From NCBI GenBank assembly GCA_018702955.1, contig JABJEK010000101.1, forward strand, positions 1 through 64,000: a DNA stretch of 64,000 bases, given 5' to 3'. This DNA is from Rhodospirillaceae bacterium (GTDB lineage Bacteria; Pseudomonadota; Alphaproteobacteria; UBA6615). The notes beneath the pieces were generated by a model. It was given only the letters and a program-made list of their open reading frames with translations. It was not told where the DNA came from and did no database searches. Numbering within the stretch: position 1 is the stretch's first letter; every line of letters starts with the position of its first letter. This document shows, in pieces, positions 1-9,948 of this stretch. Both the position numbers and the translations under genes were made by a program.

Positions 1-778
1 GCGCCGCCGCAAAGTCGGGCACGGGCATATCCACGCTGGTCGAATCCTTCGGGTCGTAGCTCGACATGGCCTGCAGCATGAGGGCCGAATCCTCGACCGT
101 CCGGGTGAGCGGCCCTGCCTGATCGAGCGAGCTGGCAAACGCGATCACACCCCAGCGCGAGCAGCGCCCGTATGTGGGTTTCATGCCGACGATGCCGCAG
201 AAGGCCCCCGGCTGACGGATCGATCCGCCCGTGTCCGTGCCGGTCGCGCCGGCCGCGATGCGCGCAGCAACAGCCGCTGCCGATCCACCCGACGAACCTC
301 CGGGCACCAGGTCCTTGCCCGCCGTGTCGCCGGTGTTGGCCTTCCACGGGTTGATCGTCGGCCCGTAATGGCTGGTGATGTTGGCCGAGCCCATGGCGAA
401 CTCGTCCATGTTCACCTTGCCGAGCATGACCGCACCCGCGTCCCAGAGATTCTGGGTAACGGTCGATTCATAACGCGGCTCGAAACCGTCGAGGATGTGG
501 CTGCCCGCCGTGGACAGCACACCCTCGGTACAGAACAGGTCCTTGATCGCCAGCGGAATACCGTCGAGGGGCCCCGCCGACGCGCCCTTGGCACGTCGCG
601 CATCCGAGGCATCGGCCATGTCCTGCGCCCGCTCCGGGGTCTCTGCGGTGTAGGCGTTGAGTGCCTTCGCGTCTGCCATCGCCGAGAGATAGGCGTCGGT
701 GAGCTCGCGGGCGGTGAAATCGCCCTCGGCAAGTGCAGCGCCAGCCTCGGCAATCGTCAGGTCGGTGAGTTCGCCCAT
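1..778 (-). CDS. gatA: Aspartyl/glutamyl-tRNA(Asn/Gln) amidotransferase subunit A (N-terminal part; 3' end outside window)
   Basis: Minus-strand reading from ATG at 778 gives [31 protein letters not shown]... and amidase signature [31 protein letters not shown]; overlaps gatC stop (TAATG). Absent from ORF track because it runs off the window. Confidence 0.95.
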   Translation of the reverse strand, partial: MGELTDLTIAEAGAALAEGDFTARELTDAYLSAMADAKALNAYTAETPERAQDMADASDARRAKGASAGPLDGIPLAIKDLFCTEGVLSTAGSHILDGFEPRYESTVTQNLWDAGAVMLGKVNMDEFAMGSANITSHYGPTINPWKANTGDTAGKDLVPGGSSGGSAAAVAARIAAGATGTDTGGSIRQPGAFCGIVGMKPTYGRCSRWGVIAFASSLDQAGPLTRTVEDSALMLQAMSSYDPKDSTSVDMPVPDFAAA

Positions 779-1065
779 TACTCGACCACCTTCGGCACGG
801 TGAAGAACCCGTCCGCCGGATCTGTCGCATTGGCCAGAACGTCTTCCTGGATATCGCCGTCGTTCATCTCATCGGCGCGCAGCCGCTGCACCATTTCGAC
901 CACGCTGGTCATCGGCGCGACACCGTCGGTGTCGACCTCGTCGAGCTGCTCTATCCAGCCGAGGATGTTGTTGAGTTCGTCGGCGAGCGGCGCCAGTTCC
1001 GCGTCATCGACGTGGATTCTGGCAAGCCGCGCAATGCGACGAACGGTGTCGGTATCGAGCGCCAT
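778..1065 (-). CDS. gatC: Aspartyl/glutamyl-tRNA amidotransferase subunit C
   Basis: 95 aa, [17 protein letters not shown]...[22 protein letters not shown]; next to gatA. Confidence 0.95.
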   Translation of the reverse strand: MALDTDTVRRIARLARIHVDDAELAPLADELNNILGWIEQLDEVDTDGVAPMTSVVEMVQRLRADEMNDGDIQEDVLANATDPADGFFTVPKVVE

Positions 1066-1130
1066 GGAGGACCGGTAAGTTACAGTTCGGAAACGGCGCG
1101 GAAGCTATCACCGCGACGGGAACGCGGCAA

Positions 1131-2864
1131 TCACCTGATTGCAGACCGCGTCCGGATCATTTTTTCGGGTGGGGTTTGCGACGGTGCTGCATCATTCGCC
1201 GGATACACGTCCGGCGACGCAGAAACATCGGTGATATTGGTGCTGTCTGACCTACAGATCGGCAGGCAGACAGTGATCAACGTGCCTTCGTCTGCCGCAC
1301 TTTCAATGATCAAATTTCCGTCGAGATTTTTGACAACCCTGTCCGCGATGGTCAGCCCCAAACCGGCGCCGTCGGCCTCACGGGACAAGCCGCTCCAATT
1401 CGCATGGAACGGCAAGCGCGCCTGCTCGATCTGGTCCTTGGTCATGCCAACGCCGGAGTCTCTGATCTTCACGGACGCGAACCCGGCGGGTGTCGCATCG
1501 AAGGTGACATCCACGGCACCACCCGCCGGGGTAAATCGCGCCGCGTTGGACAACAAATTCTCGAACACCTGCACGAGTTTCTGCCTGTCGCCGACAATGG
1601 GCTCCTGTTTCCCGTCATCATGAACGGACAAGGTCACCAGGCTCTTGTCGAAAGCGGGCTGAACTGTCGTGACGGCCGCGCGCACCACATCGCGCAGATG
1701 CAGAACTTCAAGGTCCAGGTCAAACTCGCCAAGTTCAAGGGCGGTCATATCGAGAATCGACGAAACCACGCGGGTCATGTGCAAGCCGCTGTCGTGAATG
1801 GCATCCGCCCACCCGGCCGTCTCATCATCTTCCGCGTTCCGGCTGCCATCGGAGATCAGCTGGGAAAAGCCGACGATGGCATTGAGTGGTGTGCGCAACT
1901 CGTGGCTCATCAGGGAGAGGAATTCGGACTTCGCCTGGTCGGAGGCCTCGCTCTCGGCCGCGCGCGCCGCGAACTTCGCCGCCTGTCTATCGCGCCGCAT
2001 GATCGTCATATGACCAAATGCCACAAGCGCGACCATCAGCAGGTAAAGGACAAACAGGGGCATGCCGACCACAAGACTTGTCTCCTGCCGTGTGGCAATG
2101 ATCGGCGCAATCAGGCCCGTAACATCCGACTGCACCTCGAGCACACTATCGGAGGCGACCAGATCCGGGGTCAGAACATTCAGCCGGATCATTGTCGACA
2201 GGAGGTCCACATCGCTGCCGCTATGTGAGTGTTCAGCGTCACCCGGACCATGGCCCCCGGGGCCCGTGTGCATCAGCTCACTGAAGGTCCCGTCCACGAG
2301 CACCCGGCCAAAGCACTCGCAAGCCGAGATGTCTTCGCCGAGCGTTTCGGCATCCAGTGAGAAAAGAGTGATGCCCTGACCGTCATAAATTTTGACATTC
2401 ACAACATTCGTATCGTGCAAGCTCGCCTCGATCAGCGGTTGCAACCCCGAACGTCGCAGGGCGATGGGAAGTAGTTCGGGCGCATCGCCGATATCCATCG
2501 CCAGCAGATAGGAAATCGGGTCGGCATGGGCATTCGCCAGTGTCCGCGCGATACCGGCGTTCTGAACTTCGGTGGCCCGAATAAGCGCATTTGTCGCGCC
2601 GTGCTGTTCGGCGCGCAAAACCAGAAGCCCGACAATCAGGAACACCGGCGCGGCAATCAGCGCAAAACCAATCGGAATACCGAATTTCCCCAACCAGATG
2701 CTCGTGGTCAGTTGAACCGGCATGAATCGTGAAAACAAGGTTCCCTGGGACGCCACGGCAGCAGCCTTCTGCACCAACTCGGTTTCAGCGCCTCCCCACA
2801 AGACGCTACGAATGTACCATAAGTATTCTCTTATATTCAACGTATCATTGCGTTTCCTAACCAA
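1131..2864 (-). CDS. Membrane-bound sensor histidine kinase (HisKA + HATPase_c) with N-terminal periplasmic sensor region
   Basis: H-box FLSLMSHELRTPLNAIVGFSQ, N-box VFENLLSNAARFTP, G-boxes RDSGVGM / GLGLTIADRVV; two hydrophobic segments flank a ~200 aa region. Confidence 0.92.
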   Translation of the reverse strand: MVRKRNDTLNIREYLWYIRSVLWGGAETELVQKAAAVASQGTLFSRFMPVQLTTSIWLGKFGIPIGFALIAAPVFLIVGLLVLRAEQHGATNALIRATEVQNAGIARTLANAHADPISYLLAMDIGDAPELLPIALRRSGLQPLIEASLHDTNVVNVKIYDGQGITLFSLDAETLGEDISACECFGRVLVDGTFSELMHTGPGGHGPGDAEHSHSGSDVDLLSTMIRLNVLTPDLVASDSVLEVQSDVTGLIAPIIATRQETSLVVGMPLFVLYLLMVALVAFGHMTIMRRDRQAAKFAARAAESEASDQAKSEFLSLMSHELRTPLNAIVGFSQLISDGSRNAEDDETAGWADAIHDSGLHMTRVVSSILDMTALELGEFDLDLEVLHLRDVVRAAVTTVQPAFDKSLVTLSVHDDGKQEPIVGDRQKLVQVFENLLSNAARFTPAGGAVDVTFDATPAGFASVKIRDSGVGMTKDQIEQARLPFHANWSGLSREADGAGLGLTIADRVVKNLDGNLIIESAADEGTLITVCLPICRSDSTNITDVSASPDVYPANDAAPSQTPPEKMIRTRSAIR

Positions 2865-2976
2865 TGATTAAGGGCCGTCGAGAGCCCTGGGGATAAGCGG
2901 GACCGTCCGGTCAGCCCGTCCGTTGCCATTCGGGCATCCGATGGACACGCCCGCGCACGACGCCTAAACAGGTTCC

Positions 2977-3444
2977 ATGCCGATCGTCGAACCCAGCGAA
3001 ATGAAATCAGCCCTGCCCCCCCGCGGACGCTTGCTAGGCTTTGATCTCGGGACCAAGACCATCGGCCTCGCGGTGTCGGATTCCATGCTGATGGTCTCCT
3101 CGCCGCTGGAGACCCTGCGGCGCACCAAATTCACCGCCGATGCCGAAAAACTGCTCGCGCTGATCGCGGAAAAAGGAGTCGGCGGCCTGGTACTCGGCCT
3201 GCCGCGCAACATGGATGGCTCCGAAGGCCCCCGCGCCCAGTCGACGCGCGCGTTTGCCAACAACATGGCCGGCAAGGTCGATCTACCGATCACCTTCTGG
3301 GATGAACGTCTGACCACCGCCGAGGCCGAGCGGGTGCTGATCGATCAGGCGGACATGAACCGCAAGCGACGCGGCGAGGTCATCGACAAGATGGCCGCAT
3401 CGATTATCCTCCAGAACTACCTCGATTTTTTGCGGAACAGCTGA
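2977..3444 (+). CDS. ruvX: Putative pre-16S rRNA nuclease / Holliday junction resolvase-like RuvX (YqgF)
   Basis: GFDLGTKTIGLAVSD, LPRNMDGSEGPRAQ, FWDERLTTAEA motifs. Confidence 0.95.
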   Translation: MPIVEPSEMKSALPPRGRLLGFDLGTKTIGLAVSDSMLMVSSPLETLRRTKFTADAEKLLALIAEKGVGGLVLGLPRNMDGSEGPRAQSTRAFANNMAGKVDLPITFWDERLTTAEAERVLIDQADMNRKRRGEVIDKMAASIILQNYLDFLRNS

Positions 3445-3998
3445 TGAACGACGAAACGGATATCAACGAATTCCCGGAGATCCTGATCGGCCCGTCGGGC
3501 GCAAAATTTGCCATCACGATGGCAATCATGTGCGCCATGATAGGCGGGGCATACTGGGTCGTGTTTCGCATCCTGACTGGCGCCACGGCGGGCGGGCTGC
3601 AGGCTCTGCCGCTGCTCATCTGCGGCGGTGGCGCGCTCATCGCCACATTCTGGCTGCTGTTGAGCCTGCATGCGCGGCTTTATGGGCAGCCGCGTCTGAG
3701 AATCGATGAGACCGGCATTTCCGATCCCTCCGGCCGGTTCAGCCTTGGGACCATCACCTGGGACCAAATCCGCGACGTGCGTGGCATGCCCCACAAGCAG
3801 GTGGTCTGGGTGCTGGTCGACGACAAGAAGGCCGTCCTTGGGCAGATGCACCCGCTGCGCCGCGCGCTGATCTGGTTCGATTCCGCCTTCGCCAAGAACA
3901 TCATCAAGCTCAACACGTGGCGCCTGGATATCAACCGCGATCACCTGCTCGGGATACTTGCGCATTATCATCGCAAGTTTGGAAACCCGAGAAAATGA
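3444..3998 (+). CDS. Small two-TM membrane protein, STM3941-like / PH-like fold
   Basis: Two hydrophobic segments, then LRIDETGISDPSGRFSLGTITWDQIRDVR; overlaps next ORF by ATGA; paralogous layout to the following gene. Confidence 0.6.
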   Translation: MNDETDINEFPEILIGPSGAKFAITMAIMCAMIGGAYWVVFRILTGATAGGLQALPLLICGGGALIATFWLLLSLHARLYGQPRLRIDETGISDPSGRFSLGTITWDQIRDVRGMPHKQVVWVLVDDKKAVLGQMHPLRRALIWFDSAFAKNIIKLNTWRLDINRDHLLGILAHYHRKFGNPRK

Positions 3999-4510
3999 GC
4001 CAGGGCGGTGACTTCCCGGAGGTCGTGATCCATCCGACCCGGTCGAAGACTCTCGCGAATATCTTCGGCTCGACCATGTTCGCTGTGGCGGCGGTGTTCT
4101 TCATCCTCACGCCAGATACCGCAGCCCGCCTGATCGGAGTCGCGGCCTTCACCGCCTTCTCCGCCAGTGCGATCTACTCCACCTACCGCCTGATCTCGAA
4201 CGCCCCGGTCGTCGTGGTCAATGCAGAAGGGATCTACGACAACGCCTCGCCCTTCGCGGTCGGCTGGGTGGACTGGTCGGAGATCGAACGGATCGAGCCA
4301 AGACGCAATTACCTCACGCGGTTGATCGGGATCCGGCCCCATGACCGCGACGCGGTTTTCGCCCGCGTGCCGCAGCACCGGCGCTGGATGGTACGCGCGC
4401 TGGCCGTGATGTCCCATTCGCCGATCAATATCCCCGCAGCACTCCTTGGTCGACGCCTGGACGAGACCCAACGCATGATCGAGCGTTACCACGACCGGTT
4501 CGGCCACTAG
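3995..4510 (+). CDS. Small two-TM membrane protein, STM3941-like / PH-like fold (paralogue of preceding gene)
   Basis: MSQGGDFPEVVIHPTRSKTLANI..., VVVNAEGIYDNASPFAVGWVDWSEIERIE; ATG at 3995 coupled to the upstream stop. Confidence 0.65.
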   Translation: MSQGGDFPEVVIHPTRSKTLANIFGSTMFAVAAVFFILTPDTAARLIGVAAFTAFSASAIYSTYRLISNAPVVVVNAEGIYDNASPFAVGWVDWSEIERIEPRRNYLTRLIGIRPHDRDAVFARVPQHRRWMVRALAVMSHSPINIPAALLGRRLDETQRMIERYHDRFGH

Positions 4511-4512
4511 CC

Positions 4513-5250
4513 ATGATCCGCGCAGCGGTGCTTTCGTTTCTGGGCGTTGTCGTATTCGCAGCACCCGCGCTCGCGAACCAATGCACAAACCCCGACATCA
4601 CGATCAGCGCGCCGCCCCTGTCGGGGAGCGATCAACGGGCATTCGTAGAGAAATTCCGAACCGAACTGACAAAGGTCTGCACCTGGTGGGACGGCGATTT
4701 TACCGGCCCTTACCGGATCGAGATCGAGGACAGCCGGGGCACGTCGATGGCATTGATCCCCGCATGGCGGGGCAATCGCGGTCAGGTGATCTTCCGGATG
4801 CGCACGATCCGGCAGGGAAATTCGCCGATCACCCATGAGATCGTCCACGCCGTCGCGCCGAACGGGAACAGGTTCCTCGCCGAGGGCCTCGCGAGCCATG
4901 CGCACGACGCGCTGGGCGGACAAGCCGCGTTTCCCAACTTCGGCAATGACCTTCACACCAGCGCCAGAAAATTCGCCGCCGACGCAGACATGCCCGCGCT
5001 CGACCGGCTGGCGACACCAACCCGGCTTCAGCTGCCCGATCTCCAACCACAAGGTGCCTACCTCGTGGCGGGATCATTCGTCCGGTATCTGATCGAGACC
5101 CACGGCATGGAAAAATTCCGCGCGCTCTACGCCATAACGCCGCTGGTGGAACGCGGGCGCTTCGCGGGCCTGCCCAGGCGGTGGAATGATATCTACGGCA
5201 TGAGCTTCGAGGAACTGGTGGACGCCTGGCGTACCCGGATTACCGGCTAA
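4513..5250 (+). CDS. Secreted putative gluzincin-type metallopeptidase
   Basis: Signal peptide MIRAAVLSFLGVVVFAAPALA; ITHEIVH...FLAEGLASH (HExxH plus downstream Glu). Confidence 0.65.
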   Translation: MIRAAVLSFLGVVVFAAPALANQCTNPDITISAPPLSGSDQRAFVEKFRTELTKVCTWWDGDFTGPYRIEIEDSRGTSMALIPAWRGNRGQVIFRMRTIRQGNSPITHEIVHAVAPNGNRFLAEGLASHAHDALGGQAAFPNFGNDLHTSARKFAADADMPALDRLATPTRLQLPDLQPQGAYLVAGSFVRYLIETHGMEKFRALYAITPLVERGRFAGLPRRWNDIYGMSFEELVDAWRTRITG

Positions 5251-5927
5251 GCACCGGTATTCAGGCCGCGCACGTCGGCCAGATGGCCGAGCTTCACATA
5301 GATGACGCAGCCCGTGTCGCTGAACGGCGCGTGGCGCGACCCTCCCGGGCTACGCACCCAGGTGCCTTGCGGATACTTACCGTGTTCGTCGGCCAACTCG
5401 CCCTCAAGGACCAGGATTTCCTCGCCGCCTGCATGACCATGCAGGGGCGTCGACGTGCCCGGTGCCATGCGGAACAACATCACCCGCTCCGGGCCGTATT
5501 CGTGCAGCGGCAGGGTATCGACCCCTTCGATGTCGGTCGACTGCCAGTCGCCGTTGCGCGTATCGGCACGCACAAAAGTCTGATCCTCAGGGTCCATCTG
5601 CCAGAGTTTGACCAGGATGGTACAACCGCCTTCGCTCGACGGCGTGTGAGCCGACCCCACCGGGTTTCGCACATAAAAGCCGGGGCCGTAGTCGCCATGC
5701 TCGTCGGAGAAGACACCTTCCAGCACGAAGAACTCCTCGCCGCCGGTATGGGTGTGGGGCGAGAAGGCGCTGCCCGGCGCATAGCGCACGATGCTCGTCG
5801 CGCGGGCCACCTCATCTCCGACCCGGTCGAGCATGCGCCGGTCCACGCCGGCGAGCGGGGACGGAATCCAGTCGAGCGCATTGGTGTCGATCAGCACGCG
5901 CTGGGAGAAATCGGCGTTCACTTCCAT
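5247..5927 (-). CDS. Double-cupin protein (ChrR-type cupin family)
   Basis: Two cupin motifs: FSPHTHTGGEEFFVLEGVFSDEHGDYGPGFYVRNPVGSAH and TPLHGHAGGEEILVLEGELADEHGKYPQGTWVRSPGGSRH. Confidence 0.85.
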   Translation of the reverse strand: MEVNADFSQRVLIDTNALDWIPSPLAGVDRRMLDRVGDEVARATSIVRYAPGSAFSPHTHTGGEEFFVLEGVFSDEHGDYGPGFYVRNPVGSAHTPSSEGGCTILVKLWQMDPEDQTFVRADTRNGDWQSTDIEGVDTLPLHEYGPERVMLFRMAPGTSTPLHGHAGGEEILVLEGELADEHGKYPQGTWVRSPGGSRHAPFSDTGCVIYVKLGHLADVRGLNTGA

Positions 5928-5970
5928 CTGCAAAGCTCCTGACAGGGACCTATGCGTGGTCCGCGCAAAT

Positions 5971-6741
5971 TCAATCCCAGACTTTCCACGGCGCGTCACC
6001 CGCGTCCCATAACGCCTCTAGCTGGTTCTTCTCGCGCAGCGTGTCCATCGGCTGCCAGAACCCGTCATGGCGCCACGCCGCAAGCTCGCCGGCCTCGGCC
6101 ATGCTGTTGAGAGGCGCCTGCTCCCAAACGACCCCATCCCCGTCGATCAGGTCAAGCACGCTCGCCTCGCAGACGAAAAACCCGCCATTGATGGTGCCGC
6201 CGTCGCCGCGTGGTTTCTCGGCAAATCGCGTCACGCGACCGCCATCGATCTCGGCCGCTCCGAAGCGTCCGGGCGGGCGTACCGCCGTCATGGTGCAGCG
6301 CGCGCCGCTCTCTTTGTGAAAGGCCACGCTGGCGGCCACGTCGATATCCGCGACGCCATCCCCGTAGGTCAGGCAAAAAGGCTCGCCATCCAGATGCTCG
6401 GCCACGCGCGCAATGCGCCCGCCGGTCTGCGTGTCGTCGCCGGTATCGACCAGCGTCACGGTCCAGGGCTCCGCGGCCATGTTGTGATAGCGGATTTCAT
6501 TCGTCGCGAGATCGACCGTGACATCCGAGGAATGGAGCACGTAGTTCGCGAAATATTCCTTGATCAGGTAGCCCTTGTAGCCGAGGCAAATCACGAAATC
6601 CGTGATCCCGTGATGCCCGTAGATCTTCATGATGTGCCACAGGATCGGGCGCCCGCCGATCTCGATCATCGGCTTGGGCCGAAGCTCTGTTTCCTCGGCA
6701 AGGCGCGTCCCGCGCCCGCCAGCCAGTATTACCGCTTTCAT
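5971..6741 (-). CDS. rfbF: Glucose-1-phosphate cytidylyltransferase
   Basis: MKAVILAGGRGTRLAEETELRPKPMIEIGGRPILWHIMKIYGHHG...GFWQPMDTLREKNQLE. Confidence 0.9.
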   Translation of the reverse strand: MKAVILAGGRGTRLAEETELRPKPMIEIGGRPILWHIMKIYGHHGITDFVICLGYKGYLIKEYFANYVLHSSDVTVDLATNEIRYHNMAAEPWTVTLVDTGDDTQTGGRIARVAEHLDGEPFCLTYGDGVADIDVAASVAFHKESGARCTMTAVRPPGRFGAAEIDGGRVTRFAEKPRGDGGTINGGFFVCEASVLDLIDGDGVVWEQAPLNSMAEAGELAAWRHDGFWQPMDTLREKNQLEALWDAGDAPWKVWD

Positions 6742-6907
6742 TTCCCGGTCTCCCACTTGGCCGCCCGGTTCCATCTTCGACCGCCCGGTTCCGTCTTCGC
6801 CTTCTAGCAGAGCGGGGGGTGCGTCGCCAGAAATCGACATCATTCTTGCGCCGGTGCATAACAACGCCTTGCAATAGCGTGAGTCTCGTCCCTATATTCC
6901 CGCTTTA

Positions 6908-7894
6908 ATGACTGCAGCCACTACAGGCCTATCCGCTCAAGACCAGCCGGCGGAATTCCCGTTTCCACATCGTCATCTATTGGGCATCCAGGATCTGTCT
7001 CCGGACGAGATCACCTATCTGCTCGATTTGTCGAACAGCTACGCGGAACACAACCGCGCGCGCGGGCCGAAATTCGACCTGATGCGCGACAAGACATTGA
7101 TCAATCTCTTCTTCGAAGATTCAACGCGCACCCGCACCAGTTTTGAACTGGCGGGCATGCGGCTCGGCGCCGATGTCATCAACATCGCGGTCGCCAACTC
7201 CTCCATCAAGAAGGGAGAGACCATCGTCGACACGGCGATGACCCTGAACGCCATGCATGCCGATGCGCTTGTTGTCCGGCACTCCAACGCGGGCGCGGTG
7301 AAGCTCCTGTCGGAGAAGGTGAACTGCGCCGTCATCAATGGCGGCGACGGCAGCCACGAGCACCCGACCCAGGCGCTGCTCGACGCGCTGACCATCCGGC
7401 GCCACAAGGGAAGCCTGCAGGGGCTTTTGGTGGCGCTGTGCGGCGATGTCGCCCACAGCCGGGTCGCGCGATCGAACATCTACCTGCTGCAGACCATGGG
7501 CGCGCGGGTGCGGGTCATCGCGCCGCCGACGCTGATCCCGGCGGCGATGGAGCGGCTCGGTGTCGAGGTTTTCCATGACATGCGCGCCGGCTTGGAAGGC
7601 TGCGACATCGTGATGATGCTGCGGCTCCAGCGCGAACGGATGGAGGGCTCCTTCGTGCCCTCCGTGCATGAATATTTCCAGTTCTACGGCCTCGACTACG
7701 ACAAGCTTCAACATGCCAAGCCTGACGCGCTGATCATGCACCCCGGGCCCATGAACCGGGGCGTCGAAATAGACTCCGACGTGGCCGATGATCTCGACCG
7801 CTCCCTGATCCGCGAGCAGGTCGAAATGGGCGTCGCGGTGCGCATGGCCTGTCTCGACGTCCTCACGCGCAAAAGGTTTGTGGCCACCCCATGA
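6908..7894 (+). CDS. pyrB: Aspartate carbamoyltransferase catalytic subunit
   Basis: [48 protein letters not shown]. Confidence 0.97.
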   Translation: MTAATTGLSAQDQPAEFPFPHRHLLGIQDLSPDEITYLLDLSNSYAEHNRARGPKFDLMRDKTLINLFFEDSTRTRTSFELAGMRLGADVINIAVANSSIKKGETIVDTAMTLNAMHADALVVRHSNAGAVKLLSEKVNCAVINGGDGSHEHPTQALLDALTIRRHKGSLQGLLVALCGDVAHSRVARSNIYLLQTMGARVRVIAPPTLIPAAMERLGVEVFHDMRAGLEGCDIVMMLRLQRERMEGSFVPSVHEYFQFYGLDYDKLQHAKPDALIMHPGPMNRGVEIDSDVADDLDRSLIREQVEMGVAVRMACLDVLTRKRFVATP

Positions 7895-9198
7895 CCGGCA
7901 AAGTCGCCTATATCAACGCCAGGGTGATCGACCCGGCGTCGGGGCTTGATGCCGCCGCGACGGCCAAGGGCGGTGTTCTGACAGACGGCACCCGCATCAT
8001 GGCGATCGGGCCGGATATATTCGCCACGGGCACACCCGCGGGCACCGAGATCGTCGATTGCGAAGGCGCGGTTCTGACCCCGGGCCTGGTGGATATGCGG
8101 GTCGATTTCTGCGAACCGGGGAACGAGCATAAGGAAGACATCGAGAGCGGCAGCCGCGCAGCCGCCGCCGGCGGCGTCACCGCCGTTGTCACTCTGCCCG
8201 ACACCGATCCCGCGATCGATGATGCCTCGGTCCTCGAATTCGTCGCCCGGCGCGCGCGCGACGTCAAACTCGTCAAGGTGTTCGCCTATGCGACCGTGAC
8301 GCGCAATGCCGACAGCGACGAGATCGTCGAAATGGGCCTGCTGAAGCAGGCCGGCGCGGTCGCCTTCACCAACGGCCGCAGCGCCGTCGCGAACGCCAAG
8401 ACCCTGTCGCGCGCCCTCAAATACGCGCTGGCCTTCGACGCGCTCATCGTTCAGCACCCGGAGGAAGCGAGCCTATCAAATGGCGGCGTGATGCAGTCCG
8501 GCGAACTGGCAACACGGCTTGGCCTTCCCGGCATCCCGCGCGAAGCCGAAACGATCATGATCGACCGGGACCTGGCACTCGTGAAAATGACCGGCGGGCG
8601 ATACCACGCCGCCCATATCTCCACGGCGGAATCCGTCGCGAAGATCCGCGCGGCCAAGGCCGACGGCCTCAGGGTCACCTGCGATACCGCCCCCCCTTAT
8701 TTCGCACTGAACGAGCTGGCGGTCGGCGAGTACCGGACATTCGCCAAGCTTTCGCCGCCGCTGCGCACCGAGGACGACCGACAGGCCATCGTCGCCGGGC
8801 TCGCCGACGGCACCATCGACTGTATTGCGTCGGACCATCTTCCCCAGGACCAGGAATCGAAGCGCCTGCCGTTCGAACAGGCGGAATTCGGCGCCGCCGG
8901 CCTCGAGAGCCTGCTCGCCCTGACCCTGGAACTGGTCCACAACGGCCATCTCGAAATATCGGCGGCACTGGCCAAGGTTACGGCCCGCCCGGCCGAACTT
9001 CTGAACCTGCCGGTCGGCCGGCTGCATGTGGGCGGGGCCGCCGATATCGTCATTTTCGATCCGGAAACACCCAACCGCATCGAGCCGGACAGCTTCAGGT
9101 CCAAATCGAAGAATTCGCCCTTCGACGGACGGCTCGTTCAAGGCCGCGTGATCCGCACCATCGTCGACGGCCGCACCATCTATACTGCTGCGTCGTAA
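7891..9198 (+). CDS. pyrC: Dihydroorotase-like protein (probably non-catalytic PyrC'/PyrX type)
   Basis: Overlaps pyrB by 4 nt; amidohydrolase fold motifs [12 protein letters not shown] and [13 protein letters not shown] retained, but the HxH motif is replaced ([12 protein letters not shown]). Confidence 0.88.
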   Translation: MTGKVAYINARVIDPASGLDAAATAKGGVLTDGTRIMAIGPDIFATGTPAGTEIVDCEGAVLTPGLVDMRVDFCEPGNEHKEDIESGSRAAAAGGVTAVVTLPDTDPAIDDASVLEFVARRARDVKLVKVFAYATVTRNADSDEIVEMGLLKQAGAVAFTNGRSAVANAKTLSRALKYALAFDALIVQHPEEASLSNGGVMQSGELATRLGLPGIPREAETIMIDRDLALVKMTGGRYHAAHISTAESVAKIRAAKADGLRVTCDTAPPYFALNELAVGEYRTFAKLSPPLRTEDDRQAIVAGLADGTIDCIASDHLPQDQESKRLPFEQAEFGAAGLESLLALTLELVHNGHLEISAALAKVTARPAELLNLPVGRLHVGGAADIVIFDPETPNRIEPDSFRSKSKNSPFDGRLVQGRVIRTIVDGRTIYTAAS

Positions 9199-9219
9199 AC
9201 CCAACCGCGGAATCAACGC

Positions 9220-9915
9220 ATGGTCGAAGACGGCGCCAGTCCGATTATCTTCTACTGGAGTATTTTCCAGGCGACGTTCTCCGTCCCCGACTGGAAGAAC
9301 CTGATCTATGGCTGGCAGTTGTTCCTGCCCCCGATCCTTGCCGCCTACATACTGGGAAGCATTCCGTTTGGCCTGATCCTGGCCAAACTGGCCGGCAAGG
9401 GTGACCTTCGCCAGATCGGATCGGGCAATATCGGCGCGACCAATGTCCTGCGCACCGGCAGCAAGAAACTCGCCGCCGCGACGCTGCTTCTGGACGCCGC
9501 AAAGGGATACTTCGCCGTCTTGGTGCCCTACTTCTTCTTCGGTCCCGATGTCGCCTTCTTCACGGCACTCGCGGTCGTCCTTGGCCATCTGTTTCCCATC
9601 TGGCTGGGTTTTCGCGGCGGCAAGGGGGTTGCCACAACCCTGGGCGTCCTCCTCGGCCTGGCCTGGCCGCTCGGGTTGGCGGCGCTGGCCACCTGGATTC
9701 TCGTCGCGGTGATATTTCGATACTCGTCGCTCTCGGCCCTGTTCGCCGTGGCACTGGCGCCGGCCTATGCCTGGTGGCTCGGCGAACCCCAGGCAGGCGG
9801 CATCGCGATCTTCCTGGCCCTGCTGGTCTGGGCCCGCCACGCCGGCAATATCCGCCGGCTCCTGAAGGGCGAGGAATCGCGCATCAAACTCAAGAGTTCC
9901 GGCACTGCGAGTTGA
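9220..9915 (+). CDS. plsY: Acyl-phosphate:glycerol-3-phosphate acyltransferase
   Basis: AYILGSIPFGLILAKLAGKGDLRQIGSGNIGATNVLRTGSKK, GHLFPIWLGFRGGKGVATTLG. Confidence 0.95.
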   Translation: MVEDGASPIIFYWSIFQATFSVPDWKNLIYGWQLFLPPILAAYILGSIPFGLILAKLAGKGDLRQIGSGNIGATNVLRTGSKKLAAATLLLDAAKGYFAVLVPYFFFGPDVAFFTALAVVLGHLFPIWLGFRGGKGVATTLGVLLGLAWPLGLAALATWILVAVIFRYSSLSALFAVALAPAYAWWLGEPQAGGIAIFLALLVWARHAGNIRRLLKGEESRIKLKSSGTAS

Positions 9916-9948
9916 CCGTTCCGCTTTTCGAGGGTCATCCTCACACGC

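Noticed and set aside
8476-9840. 454-aa minus-strand ORF opposite pyrC-like/plsY
   Set aside because: Antisense shadow ORF with low-complexity Q/G/R/E-rich composition and no domain.
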